From Rhodococcus sp. (in: high G+C Gram-positive bacteria) (lineage in GTDB: Bacteria; Actinomycetota; Actinomycetes; Mycobacteriales; Mycobacteriaceae): a stretch of DNA of 6,270 nt. Within the stretch, counting starts at the first letter, position 1. Every line of letters begins with the position of its first letter. The position numbers and the translations under genes were made by a program. The DNA lies in the NCBI GenBank assembly GCA_012515885.1, contig JAAYXN010000339.1, positions 1 to 6,270 on the forward strand, in the 5' to 3' direction. The notes under the pieces are model-generated. The model was given only the letters and a program-made list of their open reading frames with translations, was not told the origin of the DNA and did not search any database. Of this stretch, positions 1-5,996 are shown one piece after another.

Positions 1-329
1 ACGTCTTCAACCTGCGGGTACCCGAAGTCAGTTTGACGACGGAGAACATCGCTGACTTCGTAAGCGCCTACATCATCGGCAACCTGCTGCAGATGGGCTT
101 CCGATTCTGGGCGTTCCGCCGCTACGTGTTCCCGGAAGAGAACGGGAGCGTCGTCGAAACGCACGTGGTCAGCGGCGGCGACACACAGCCCACCGGCAAT
201 GGCGTCAGCCCACTCACGTCAGAGGTGCTTGAGTCGGAGGTGCCCGATCCCGCACCGCTGGATCCGAGCAACCCACTAGATCCGGGCCCGCTCAAGCCCC
301 TCGTGCGCGACGAACTCGATCCGGCCTAA
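1..329 (+). CDS. GtrA-family membrane protein, C-terminal part (5' end outside window)
   Basis: The frame is open from the window edge (first full codon at 3) to TAA at 327-329, so the gene starts upstream. A TTG at 33 is in frame, but the coding sense continues before it (VFNLRVPEVS...), so I do not take it as the start. Roughly the first 45 visible residues look like the last membrane helix of a GtrA-like protein: a hydrophobic stretch (FVSAYIIGNLLQ), then FRFWAFRRYVFP, which resembles the family's terminal 'nF..nR.wvF' motif. GtrA-like proteins are small four-helix membrane proteins, often linked to export or flipping of lipid-linked sugars for cell-surface glycosylation. After this motif comes an unusual hydrophilic tail of about 65 residues, rich in Pro, Asp, Glu and Leu, probably disordered and cytoplasmic. 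The family call rests on the C-terminal motif and on the known presence of a GtrA gene at this locus in other actinobacteria; no specific substrate can be named. Confidence 0.7.
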   Translation, partial: VFNLRVPEVSLTTENIADFVSAYIIGNLLQMGFRFWAFRRYVFPEENGSVVETHVVSGGDTQPTGNGVSPLTSEVLESEVPDPAPLDPSNPLDPGPLKPLVRDELDPA

Positions 330-345
330 CCGTCGTCGAGCCTTA

Positions 346-1656
346 CTAGCGGGGTTCACGCTCGTAGGTGGGCGGCGTATCGCGCGGTGTGGGCAGGAAG
401 ATCGCGAACAGCGCGGGACGGCGTCGCTGCAACTCCAGACGGCCACCGTCCGCCTCAATGAGTGCGCGCGCGAGCGCCAACCCCACACCGGTCGATCCAG
501 CACCTGAAAAACCTCGGTCAAAAATGTGGGGAGCAAGATCATTGCTCACCCCGGTCCCCTCGTCGGAGACCTCCACGCACACCGTGGACTCGCGCTGCGC
601 GCCGTCGCGGGTGACGCCCTGAATCAGCCGCACCGAGACCACACAGGTGCCGCCGCCATGCACGAGCGCGTTGTCGACGAGTACAGCCACTGATTCGCGC
701 AACCGCGAACCTGTCGCGGACGCGATGAGATCGCTATCGCCGCGCAGCACCAGGATGCGTCCGGCATCGCGGTACGGGCCCTGCCACTCTTCGATCACCC
801 CGTCGAGTTCATCGACCACAACCAGCGGCACCGCACTTGAGGTGTACCGGGACGATTGCACCAGTTCGTCGATAGCTGTCGTCAACCGGTCCACCTGCGC
901 CATCGCCTCGTTAGCTTCGAGCACCACATCCGGGTCGGGGTGCACGGAGAGTTCGTCCAGACGCAAACGAATCGCGGTCAATCGAGACCGCAGTTGATGC
1001 GACACATCACCGACGAGGACCCGCTCGCGCTGCAAACGCCCCGAAATTTCGACAGTGGCCGAATCCAACACGTCCGACACCCGGTCCAGCTCAGCAATCC
1101 CATGCCGACGCGGATCGGGACGGAAATCGCCAGCGGCCAACCGGGCCGCACGCTCAGCAACATCAAGCAGGGGGTCAGAGAGCCTGCGCGCCGTCAAAAT
1201 CGCCACCGCCGTACCCGCCGCCATCGACGCAAGAACAACGAGAGTCACCGCGAGAACAGCTTGCCGCTGTTGGGTACGCATCGGCTCCGACGGCACTTCC
1301 AGCCGCAAAGACCCAGACGTACCCATCGCCAACGATTCGACGATCGGGGCGGAAACAAGTTCCTGCCCGATATCCGCGCGCGCAGCAGGATCAGTCGTCG
1401 ACGGATAGATGACGACCAGATGCCCGTCACCGGGAGTGAGGAACCGCAGCGCCGTCGTATCAAGTTCGCCCTCAACGACCCCGTTGACGCCCTCTTGATC
1501 GACGACCTCAGACGCCATCCGCTCAAGACGCGCCTGCAGATCATTGCGTGTGATGTCCTCGACCCACAGCCACGCGGTGTAAATCAGCGGCGCACCCAGC
1601 ACGATGCCAATGAGGATGACCACCCCAAGAATCGACTGGAGAATACGACGACGCAT
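346..1656 (-). CDS. Membrane sensor histidine kinase (two-component system)
   Basis: A 436-residue sensor kinase. Order of parts: short basic N-terminus, first membrane helix about 5-31, extracytoplasmic sensor region about 32-130 with no recognised fold, second helix about 132-155, HAMP linker about 156-207, dimerisation/phosphoacceptor domain from about 210 with H-box DVSHQLRSRLTAI (phosphoacceptor His220), and a C-terminal ATPase domain with N-box ESVAVLVDNALVHGG (Asn329), G1 box SDEGTGV (Asp365), F-box IFDRGFSG (378-385) and G2 box STGVGLALA. All catalytic boxes are present, so it should be active. The usual Pro in the H-box (HELRTPL) is Arg here, a variant I also know from actinobacterial kinases. 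It should phosphorylate the response regulator encoded 33 bp upstream in the same direction. ATG start at 1656; no strong ribosome binding site, only a G-rich run (acgggg) about 6 bases before it. The signal sensed is unknown. It ends 16 bp from the converging GtrA-like gene. Confidence 0.93.
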   Translation of the reverse strand: MRRRILQSILGVVILIGIVLGAPLIYTAWLWVEDITRNDLQARLERMASEVVDQEGVNGVVEGELDTTALRFLTPGDGHLVVIYPSTTDPAARADIGQELVSAPIVESLAMGTSGSLRLEVPSEPMRTQQRQAVLAVTLVVLASMAAGTAVAILTARRLSDPLLDVAERAARLAAGDFRPDPRRHGIAELDRVSDVLDSATVEISGRLQRERVLVGDVSHQLRSRLTAIRLRLDELSVHPDPDVVLEANEAMAQVDRLTTAIDELVQSSRYTSSAVPLVVVDELDGVIEEWQGPYRDAGRILVLRGDSDLIASATGSRLRESVAVLVDNALVHGGGTCVVSVRLIQGVTRDGAQRESTVCVEVSDEGTGVSNDLAPHIFDRGFSGAGSTGVGLALARALIEADGGRLELQRRRPALFAIFLPTPRDTPPTYEREPR

Positions 1657-1689
1657 GCCAGACCCCGTGCCCTAGGAGAAGTTAGGTTT

Positions 1690-2379
1690 CTAATCTGCGT
1701 TAAGTCGGAAACCTACTCCGCGGACAGTCGCGATGCGGCGCTCTGACACGGATCCCTCGTCGCCGATCTTTCGTCGCAGCCACGACATGTGCATATCGAG
1801 CGTCTTGGAACCGCGCAGGTCCACATCACCCCACACTTCGTGCAGGATCACGTCCCGAGAGACAACCTGACCGGCATGTTCGAGGAGTACCCGCAGCAGT
1901 TCGTACTCTTTGTTCGCCAAAGTCACCTCAGAGCCTGCGACCAGAACCCGGCGCGCAGCTGGCTCCCAGCGAATATCGCCGACCTCAAGTACCGAGTCGT
2001 CGGAACCGCCGCCGCGTCGCCGAAGCAGGGCTCGCACGCGCGCCATCAGCTCCGCCAAACGGAACGGTTTACCAACATAGTCATCGGCACCGGCATCGAG
2101 ACCGACAACGAAATCGACCTCATCGGTGCGCGCCGTCAACATCAGCACCGCCACATCAGAGCCCTGCGCCCGCACCTGACGGCACACCTCAAGCCCATCC
2201 ATGCCCGGCAGGCCCAAATCGAGAATCAGAAGATCGTAGGACCCATCGAGCGCCTGCTCCAGGGCACTGGGGCCGGTGGGCGCGACAGTGACGTCGTAGC
2301 CTTCCCGTCCCAGCGCACGCGAGAGCGGGGCGGCGATGGCTTCATCGTCCTCAGCAAGTAATACGGCGGTCACTGACAC
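1690..2379 (-). CDS. OmpR/PhoB-family response regulator
   Basis: A 229-residue response regulator of normal family length. The receiver domain (about 4-118) has the acidic pair Asp11/Asp12, phosphoacceptor Asp54 (LLILDLGLPGMDG), switch residue Thr82 (MLTAR) and conserved Lys104-Pro105 (GKPF). A Gly/Ser/Asp-rich linker (about 122-128) leads to a winged helix-turn-helix DNA-binding domain (about 130-227) with the recognition region KTLDMHMSWLRRKIG and the terminal wing TVRGVGFRL. It should act as a transcription factor activated by the kinase encoded 33 bp downstream. The GTG start at 2377-2379 is preceded, in the same frame, by the stop of the PH-domain gene only two codons away, so the start cannot lie further upstream; a GTG at 2371-2373 is an alternative. 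There is no clear Shine-Dalgarno sequence, so translation probably depends on ribosomes finishing the upstream gene. Its target genes cannot be read from this window. Confidence 0.95.
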   Translation of the reverse strand: MSVTAVLLAEDDEAIAAPLSRALGREGYDVTVAPTGPSALEQALDGSYDLLILDLGLPGMDGLEVCRQVRAQGSDVAVLMLTARTDEVDFVVGLDAGADDYVGKPFRLAELMARVRALLRRRGGGSDDSVLEVGDIRWEPAARRVLVAGSEVTLANKEYELLRVLLEHAGQVVSRDVILHEVWGDVDLRGSKTLDMHMSWLRRKIGDEGSVSERRIATVRGVGFRLNAD

Positions 2380-2385
2380 AGAGTG

Positions 2386-2943
2386 TCACAGGGAACGCTG
2401 GCCGTCACGGTCCCGGCCGTCGCGTTCATTCCAGCGCTCACCGCGCACATCGGTGGCGTCGAAAACCTGGTGATACAGCAGCGCATGGACTTTTTGGACA
2501 TTCGGGATGTCATTGAATTTCAGCGGGTCATCGGACGACGCCACGATGATCAACGTGCCGGTACGCAAGATCCGGTCAATGAGCCCATGCTGAAACTGAA
2601 CGTTGCTGATCCGCGAGACCGGGATGTCGATACCCGAGTGGGTGATGATGCCTTCACGCACCAGCACCCGCCGGTCCGTAACGATGAAGTGCGTGAACTT
2701 CCACGTCAGCAGCGGCGGCACACACCGCCACACCACGAGCGCCAACCACACCACGATGATCGCCACCGCGGCCCACATAAACCCGTCCCCCTGCACTTCG
2801 CGCTGCACAAGGCCGAGACCAAAACCCGCGAGAGCAGTGACCACCACAAACGTCACCGCCGGTGCGATCAGCATTTTCCAATGCGGGTGCCGGTGAATGA
2901 TCAGTTCTTCATCACCAGCGAGCGCGTCTTCCGGATATCCCAT
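2386..2943 (-). CDS. PH-domain (bPH2/YdbS-like) membrane protein
   Basis: A 185-residue protein with two membrane helices near the N-terminus (about 24-46 and 55-77), followed by a bacterial PH-like domain (about 78-160). The segment FIVTDRRVLVREGIITHSG and the following IPVSRISNVQ carry the family signature: a strand ending in T-x-x-R, then the V-x-x-I-x-x-V pattern. The last 25 or so residues are charged (ERWNERDGRDRDGQ) and probably disordered. The usual topology places the PH domain in the cytoplasm under the membrane. The biochemical role of these proteins is not settled. A membrane protein of this type next to birA is conserved in actinobacteria (M. tuberculosis Rv3278c). The ATG at 2943 lies 57 bp after the birA stop. 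The gene ends two codons before, and in the same frame as, the response regulator, which suggests one transcript and coupled translation. The family call is firm; the function is open. Confidence 0.85.
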   Translation of the reverse strand: MGYPEDALAGDEELIIHRHPHWKMLIAPAVTFVVVTALAGFGLGLVQREVQGDGFMWAAVAIIVVWLALVVWRCVPPLLTWKFTHFIVTDRRVLVREGIITHSGIDIPVSRISNVQFQHGLIDRILRTGTLIIVASSDDPLKFNDIPNVQKVHALLYHQVFDATDVRGERWNERDGRDRDGQRSL

Positions 2944-3000
2944 GCCGGATAGTGTGCCGTGTGCCTGCGAAAAATGCGTGGCAGCCCTCGTCGTGTCGTC

Positions 3001-3852
3001 CTAGCCGAGGCTGCCGTCTTCGCGCCGCAGATGCGTGATGTCGCCAGCCGCGACAGCAAGATCCTCACCGTCATCGCCGCGCACAATGAGACGCCCGGCC
3101 TCATCGATATCGATCGCGGTGCCAACGAACTCTCGCTCACCCGGCAGGATCGCCCGCACCCGCGCACCCAACGTGCCGCAGCACTGCCGATACGCCTCCG
3201 CCAGCTCGTCGACCCGCCACTGCGCACCCTGCCACTGCTCCCACCGCGACGCGAACGCACGCAGGAGGGCACGCACAATGATGTCGCGGTCCGCGATCTG
3301 CGCGTTCTCCAACGTCAACGACGTCGCCTCCGGTATCGGAAGCTCGTCCTGGGACAGGCTGACGTTGAGCCCAACGCCGACAACCACCGCGGGCGACGGC
3401 GTCACCGCCGCGACCTCAGCCAGGATCCCCGCGATCTTCTTGCCGCCAACCAGCACGTCGTTAGGCCACTTCAACTCGGCCGGAACCTGAGCGATCTCCC
3501 GCAGAGCATCCACCACCGCGACGCCCGTCAGCAGCGGCAGCCACCCCATATCGGCGGGAGTCAGCCCCGGCATGGTGACGTGCATCGACACCGCGATCTG
3601 TGCCCGAGGTGGGCTGACCCAGCTGCGTTGATTGCGGCCACGCGCGCTGCCCTGATGTTCAGCGATCAAAACGTGCCGATCCGAGTCAGTTTTCGCGGCC
3701 CGTTCTAGAAGATCAGCGTTCGTCGAACCTGTCGTCGCCACCACGTCGAGTTGATTCCAGAATGCGTACGGGTCACGACAATCAGGGCCGCGAACTAGCG
3801 CCTTGCGCAGCGCATCAGCATCGAGCGGCGGTCGATTCAGGTCGTTCCACAT
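3001..3852 (-). CDS. birA: Biotin--[acetyl-CoA-carboxylase] ligase (group I, no DNA-binding domain)
   Basis: A 283-residue biotin protein ligase. It makes biotinyl-5'-AMP from biotin and ATP and transfers biotin to the lysine of carboxylase carrier domains, here most likely the alpha subunit partner of the neighbouring AccD5. Visible motifs: GSTN (42-45) in the biotin site, a biotin-binding loop at 64-78 (AEHQGSARGRNQRSW), KWPND (128-132), GGKKIAGILAE (136-146, holding the catalytic-type Lys before the IAGIL strand), GVGLN (159-163), and a C-terminal SH3-like domain (about 228-275). There is no N-terminal helix-turn-helix, so unlike E. coli BirA it should not repress genes directly. The loop departs from the common GRGRRGR pattern: the first Gly is Ala and the following residues are Asn-Gln. 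The ATG start at 3852 gives the expected N-terminus and lacks a ribosome binding site; a -10-like TAGGCT six bases upstream suggests a leaderless mRNA. Divergent from accD5. Confidence 0.94.
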   Translation of the reverse strand: MWNDLNRPPLDADALRKALVRGPDCRDPYAFWNQLDVVATTGSTNADLLERAAKTDSDRHVLIAEHQGSARGRNQRSWVSPPRAQIAVSMHVTMPGLTPADMGWLPLLTGVAVVDALREIAQVPAELKWPNDVLVGGKKIAGILAEVAAVTPSPAVVVGVGLNVSLSQDELPIPEATSLTLENAQIADRDIIVRALLRAFASRWEQWQGAQWRVDELAEAYRQCCGTLGARVRAILPGEREFVGTAIDIDEAGRLIVRGDDGEDLAVAAGDITHLRREDGSLG

Positions 3853-3858
3853 GCGCCT

Positions 3859-3864
3859 AGCCTA
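3859..3864 (-). promoter_or_regulatory. Candidate -10 element of birA (leaderless)
   Basis: Read on the minus strand, TAGGCT fits the TAnnnT form of actinobacterial -10 elements and is followed by six bases (aggcgc) and then the birA ATG. Transcription would then begin at or next to the A of the start codon, giving a leaderless message; this agrees with the lack of any Shine-Dalgarno sequence. No good -35 is seen 16-18 bases further upstream. A second possible -10 (TACATT) lies further up at 3880-3885. This is inference from spacing and consensus only. Confidence 0.35.
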
Positions 3865-3929
3865 TGCCTGCCAGCGAAAATGTACTCGATAGTAACTTGG
3901 GACACAGTGGCCACATCCGAAGACTCCCC

Positions 3930-3960
3930 TTGGCAAAGTGACCCCTAAGATCGTTAAGCT
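3930..3960 (+). promoter_or_regulatory. Candidate accD5 promoter (leaderless)
   Basis: TTGGCA at 3930-3935 resembles a -35 box (consensus TTGACA) and TAAGCT at 3955-3960 resembles a -10 (TAnnnT), with a 19-base spacer, slightly long. The -10 ends eight bases before the accD5 ATG (3969), so transcription could begin at the start codon. The bases before that ATG (gctcacttgtc) hold no Shine-Dalgarno sequence, which supports leaderless initiation. A second -10-like hexamer, TAAGAT at 3946-3951, lies one turn upstream and would give a short leader; it has no matching -35. The exact start site cannot be decided from sequence. Confidence 0.4.
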
Positions 3961-3965
3961 CACTT
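3936..3965. repeat. Inverted repeat across the accD5 promoter (possible operator)
   Basis: AAGTGA at 3936-3941 and its exact reverse complement TCACTT at 3960-3965 are separated by 18 bases. The arms flank the two candidate -10 hexamers and lie between the putative -35 and the accD5 start codon, where a repressor would block initiation. The arms are only 6 bp, so chance is a real possibility, and no regulator can be assigned. Confidence 0.25.
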
Positions 3966-3968
3966 GTC

Positions 3969-5609
3969 ATGACCACAGTTCAGGAGCCGTCGGCGCAGCA
4001 GACCACCCCTGCGCCTGATATCCACACCACCGCCGGGAAACTTGCCGACCTGCGTAATCGTCACGCCGAGGCAATGGCACCCTCCGGTGAGGCCGCGGTC
4101 GAGAAAGTCCACGCCAAGGGCAAGATGACCGCACGCGAGCGGATCTTCGCACTGCTGGACGAAGGCTCGTTCGTCGAGATCGACGCCCTCGCACGTCACC
4201 GCTCCACCAACTTCGGCCTCGCCGAGAACCGACCGGTCGGCGACGGCGTCGTCACCGGCTACGGCACCGTCGACGGCCGCGAGGTCTGCGTCTTCTCGCA
4301 GGACTCGACTGTCTTCGGTGGCAGCCTCGGCGAAATCTACGGCGAAAAGATCGTCAAGGTCATGGACCTCGCGGTCAAGACCGGACGCCCGCTGATCGGC
4401 ATCAACGAAGGCGCCGGCGCCCGCATCCAGGAAGGCGTGGTCTCACTCGGCCTGTACGGCGAGATCTTCCACCGCAACGTTCGTGCTTCCGGTGTGATCC
4501 CCCAGATCTCGCTCATCATGGGCCCCGCCGCCGGTGGGCACGTGTATTCACCGGCTCTGACCGACTTCGTCGTCATGGTGGACAAGAACGCGCAAATGTT
4601 TGTCACCGGCCCTGACGTGATCAAGACCGTCACCGGTGAAGACGTCACGATGGAAGACCTCGGTGGCGCCCACACGCACATGGTCAAGTCCGGTGTCGCC
4701 CACTACGTCGCTGACGGTGAGCAGGACGCTCTCGACTACGTCAAGGACCTGCTGAGCTACCTGCCGAGCAACAACCAGGCCAGCGCGCCGCGGATGCTGC
4801 CCACCAACCCGCTCGACGGCGCCATCACCGACAACCTCACCGCGCAGGACCTCGAACTGGATGCGCTCATTCCGGACGGCGCCAACCAGCCGTATGACAT
4901 GCACGAGGTCATCAACCGCATCCTCGACGACTCCGAGTTCCTTGAGGTTCAGGCTGAGCGCGCAGGCAACGTCATCATCGGCTTCGGCCGCATCGATGGC
5001 CGGTCGGTCGGCATCGTCGCCAACCAGCCCACCGTGTTCGCTGGCTGCCTCGACATCGACGCATCCGAGAAGGCTGCCCGCTTCGTGCGCACCTGTGATG
5101 CCTTCAACGTCCCGATCGTCACCCTCGTGGACGTGCCCGGCTTCCTTCCCGGCACCGAGCAGGAATACAACGGCATCATCCGCCGCGGCGCGAAGCTTCT
5201 GTACGCGTACGGCGAGGCGACCGTCGGCAAGATCACCGTCATCACCCGCAAGGCGTACGGCGGAGCGTATGACGTCATGGGTTCCAAGCACATGGGCGCA
5301 GACATCAACCTCGCGTGGCCGACCGCTCAGATCGCCGTCATGGGCGCTTCCGGAGCTGTCGGATTCGTCTACCGCAAGCAGCTGCTTGAGGCCGCAAAGA
5401 ACGGCGAAGACGTCGATGCACTGCGCCTGAAGCTGCAGAGCGAATACGAAGACACGCTGGTAAATCCGTACATCGCCGCTGAGCGTGGGTACATTGATGC
5501 AGTGATTCCGCCCTCGCACACCCGCGGTCAGATCGTGACGGCGCTGCGTCTCCTTGAACGCAAAACAGTGTCCGTGCCGCCGAAGAAGCATGGGAACATT
5601 CCGCTGTGA
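3969..5609 (+). CDS. accD5: Acyl-CoA (propionyl-CoA) carboxylase beta subunit, carboxyltransferase
   Basis: A 546-residue, full-length carboxyltransferase, close to the 548 residues of M. tuberculosis AccD5. It transfers the carboxyl group from carboxybiotin on the alpha subunit to propionyl-CoA, giving methylmalonyl-CoA, and possibly to acetyl-CoA. It works in the cytoplasm as a hexamer within an alpha-beta-epsilon complex. Two crotonase-like halves are visible (about 20-280 and 290-535). The N-half holds GAGARIQEGV (148-157) and GPAAGGHVYSP (185-195), the C-half DVPGFLPGTEQE (388-399) and AYGGAYDVMGSKHMGAD (429-445); their Gly/Ala turns form the oxyanion holes. Asp435 in GGAYDVMG matches the residue known to set propionyl-CoA preference (Asp422 in Streptomyces PccB, Asp437 in AccD5). 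The C-terminus KKHGNIPL is typical. ATG start without a ribosome binding site, probably leaderless. Codon use is strongly biased to C in third positions, more than in accE and maf, fitting high expression. The stop overlaps the accE start. Confidence 0.97.
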   Translation: MTTVQEPSAQQTTPAPDIHTTAGKLADLRNRHAEAMAPSGEAAVEKVHAKGKMTARERIFALLDEGSFVEIDALARHRSTNFGLAENRPVGDGVVTGYGTVDGREVCVFSQDSTVFGGSLGEIYGEKIVKVMDLAVKTGRPLIGINEGAGARIQEGVVSLGLYGEIFHRNVRASGVIPQISLIMGPAAGGHVYSPALTDFVVMVDKNAQMFVTGPDVIKTVTGEDVTMEDLGGAHTHMVKSGVAHYVADGEQDALDYVKDLLSYLPSNNQASAPRMLPTNPLDGAITDNLTAQDLELDALIPDGANQPYDMHEVINRILDDSEFLEVQAERAGNVIIGFGRIDGRSVGIVANQPTVFAGCLDIDASEKAARFVRTCDAFNVPIVTLVDVPGFLPGTEQEYNGIIRRGAKLLYAYGEATVGKITVITRKAYGGAYDVMGSKHMGADINLAWPTAQIAVMGASGAVGFVYRKQLLEAAKNGEDVDALRLKLQSEYEDTLVNPYIAAERGYIDAVIPPSHTRGQIVTALRLLERKTVSVPPKKHGNIPL

Positions 5610-5992
5610 GCCTTGACGTGGACAACCTCTCGACAACATCAGGCGACGACGAGCCCGATAACGAGGGTTCGCTCGCGCACGATCCCACGCTGGTCGATCC
5701 CTCTGTGATCTCGAACTTTGAGGTGGCAGTGATTACCGCTGAAGGAGCGCAGCCTGTGGTTCCGTCTCGGGAAGCGCCGCAAATCCGGATCGTTAAGGGC
5801 TCGCCTACTGACCCTGAGGTCGCGGCCATTGTGGCCGTGATCGCCGCATCTGCGGCACCGGCAGTTGATGCGTCGAAGTCGACGCGCCCGTACGAGCTGT
5901 GGGGCGATCCGGCTGTCCTGATTCGTGGAGTGCGCAACGGTGTTTCGCTGTCGCCGGGCGCTTTCGCAAACAACGCTCGACGTCGCTTCTAG
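5606..5992 (+). CDS. accE: Acyl-CoA carboxylase epsilon subunit
   Basis: A 128-residue protein starting at a GTG whose last two bases belong to the accD5 TGA (GTGA, 4-bp overlap), so translation is coupled to accD5; a weak GGGA lies ten bases before it. The epsilon core is at about 58-128: IRIVKGSPTDPEVAAIVAVIAA matches the family pattern of a short strand (V-x-G-x-P-t) and an amphipathic helix (E-x-A-A-x-x-A-V), followed by a linker, a Trp (LWGDP, Trp99) and a basic C-terminus. The usual Pro-Gly-x-Trp near the end reads PGAF, with Phe for Trp. Epsilon subunits bind alpha and beta and raise activity of actinobacterial propionyl/acetyl-CoA carboxylases. About 57 residues precede the core, acidic and low in predicted structure. 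Streptomyces PccE is much shorter, while M. tuberculosis AccE5 also has a long N-terminal extension. The call rests on motif and position and is solid. Confidence 0.9.
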   Translation: MSLDVDNLSTTSGDDEPDNEGSLAHDPTLVDPSVISNFEVAVITAEGAQPVVPSREAPQIRIVKGSPTDPEVAAIVAVIAASAAPAVDASKSTRPYELWGDPAVLIRGVRNGVSLSPGAFANNARRRF

Positions 5993-5996
5993 AGAA

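Noticed and set aside
33..329. A separate small gene starting at TTG 33
   Set aside because: The frame is open to the window edge and the residues before the TTG continue naturally into the membrane helix, so this is the end of a longer gene.
330..345. Bidirectional terminator between the converging GtrA-like and kinase genes
   Set aside because: The 16-bp gap and its flanks show no clear stem-loop or T-run.
856..1746. 296-codon plus-strand frame opposite the kinase and end of the regulator gene
   Set aside because: Arg/His/Pro/Gln-rich translation typical of a shadow frame; the opposite strand carries complete kinase motifs.
2962..2983. Possible hairpin with a run of A/T between birA and the PH-domain gene
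   Set aside because: Only four outer base pairs match (TGCC/GGCA) and the inner bases mismatch; there is no stable stem followed by a T-run, so I do not call a terminator.
2959..3708. 249-codon plus-strand frame opposite birA
   Set aside because: Low-complexity Arg-rich translation, no domain, fully covered by birA on the other strand.
4548..5639. 363-codon open frame on the minus strand opposite accD5
   Set aside because: Exact antisense shadow of a strongly conserved gene with high third-position C; its translation shows no recognisable domain. Long antisense frames are expected in such biased GC-rich genes.
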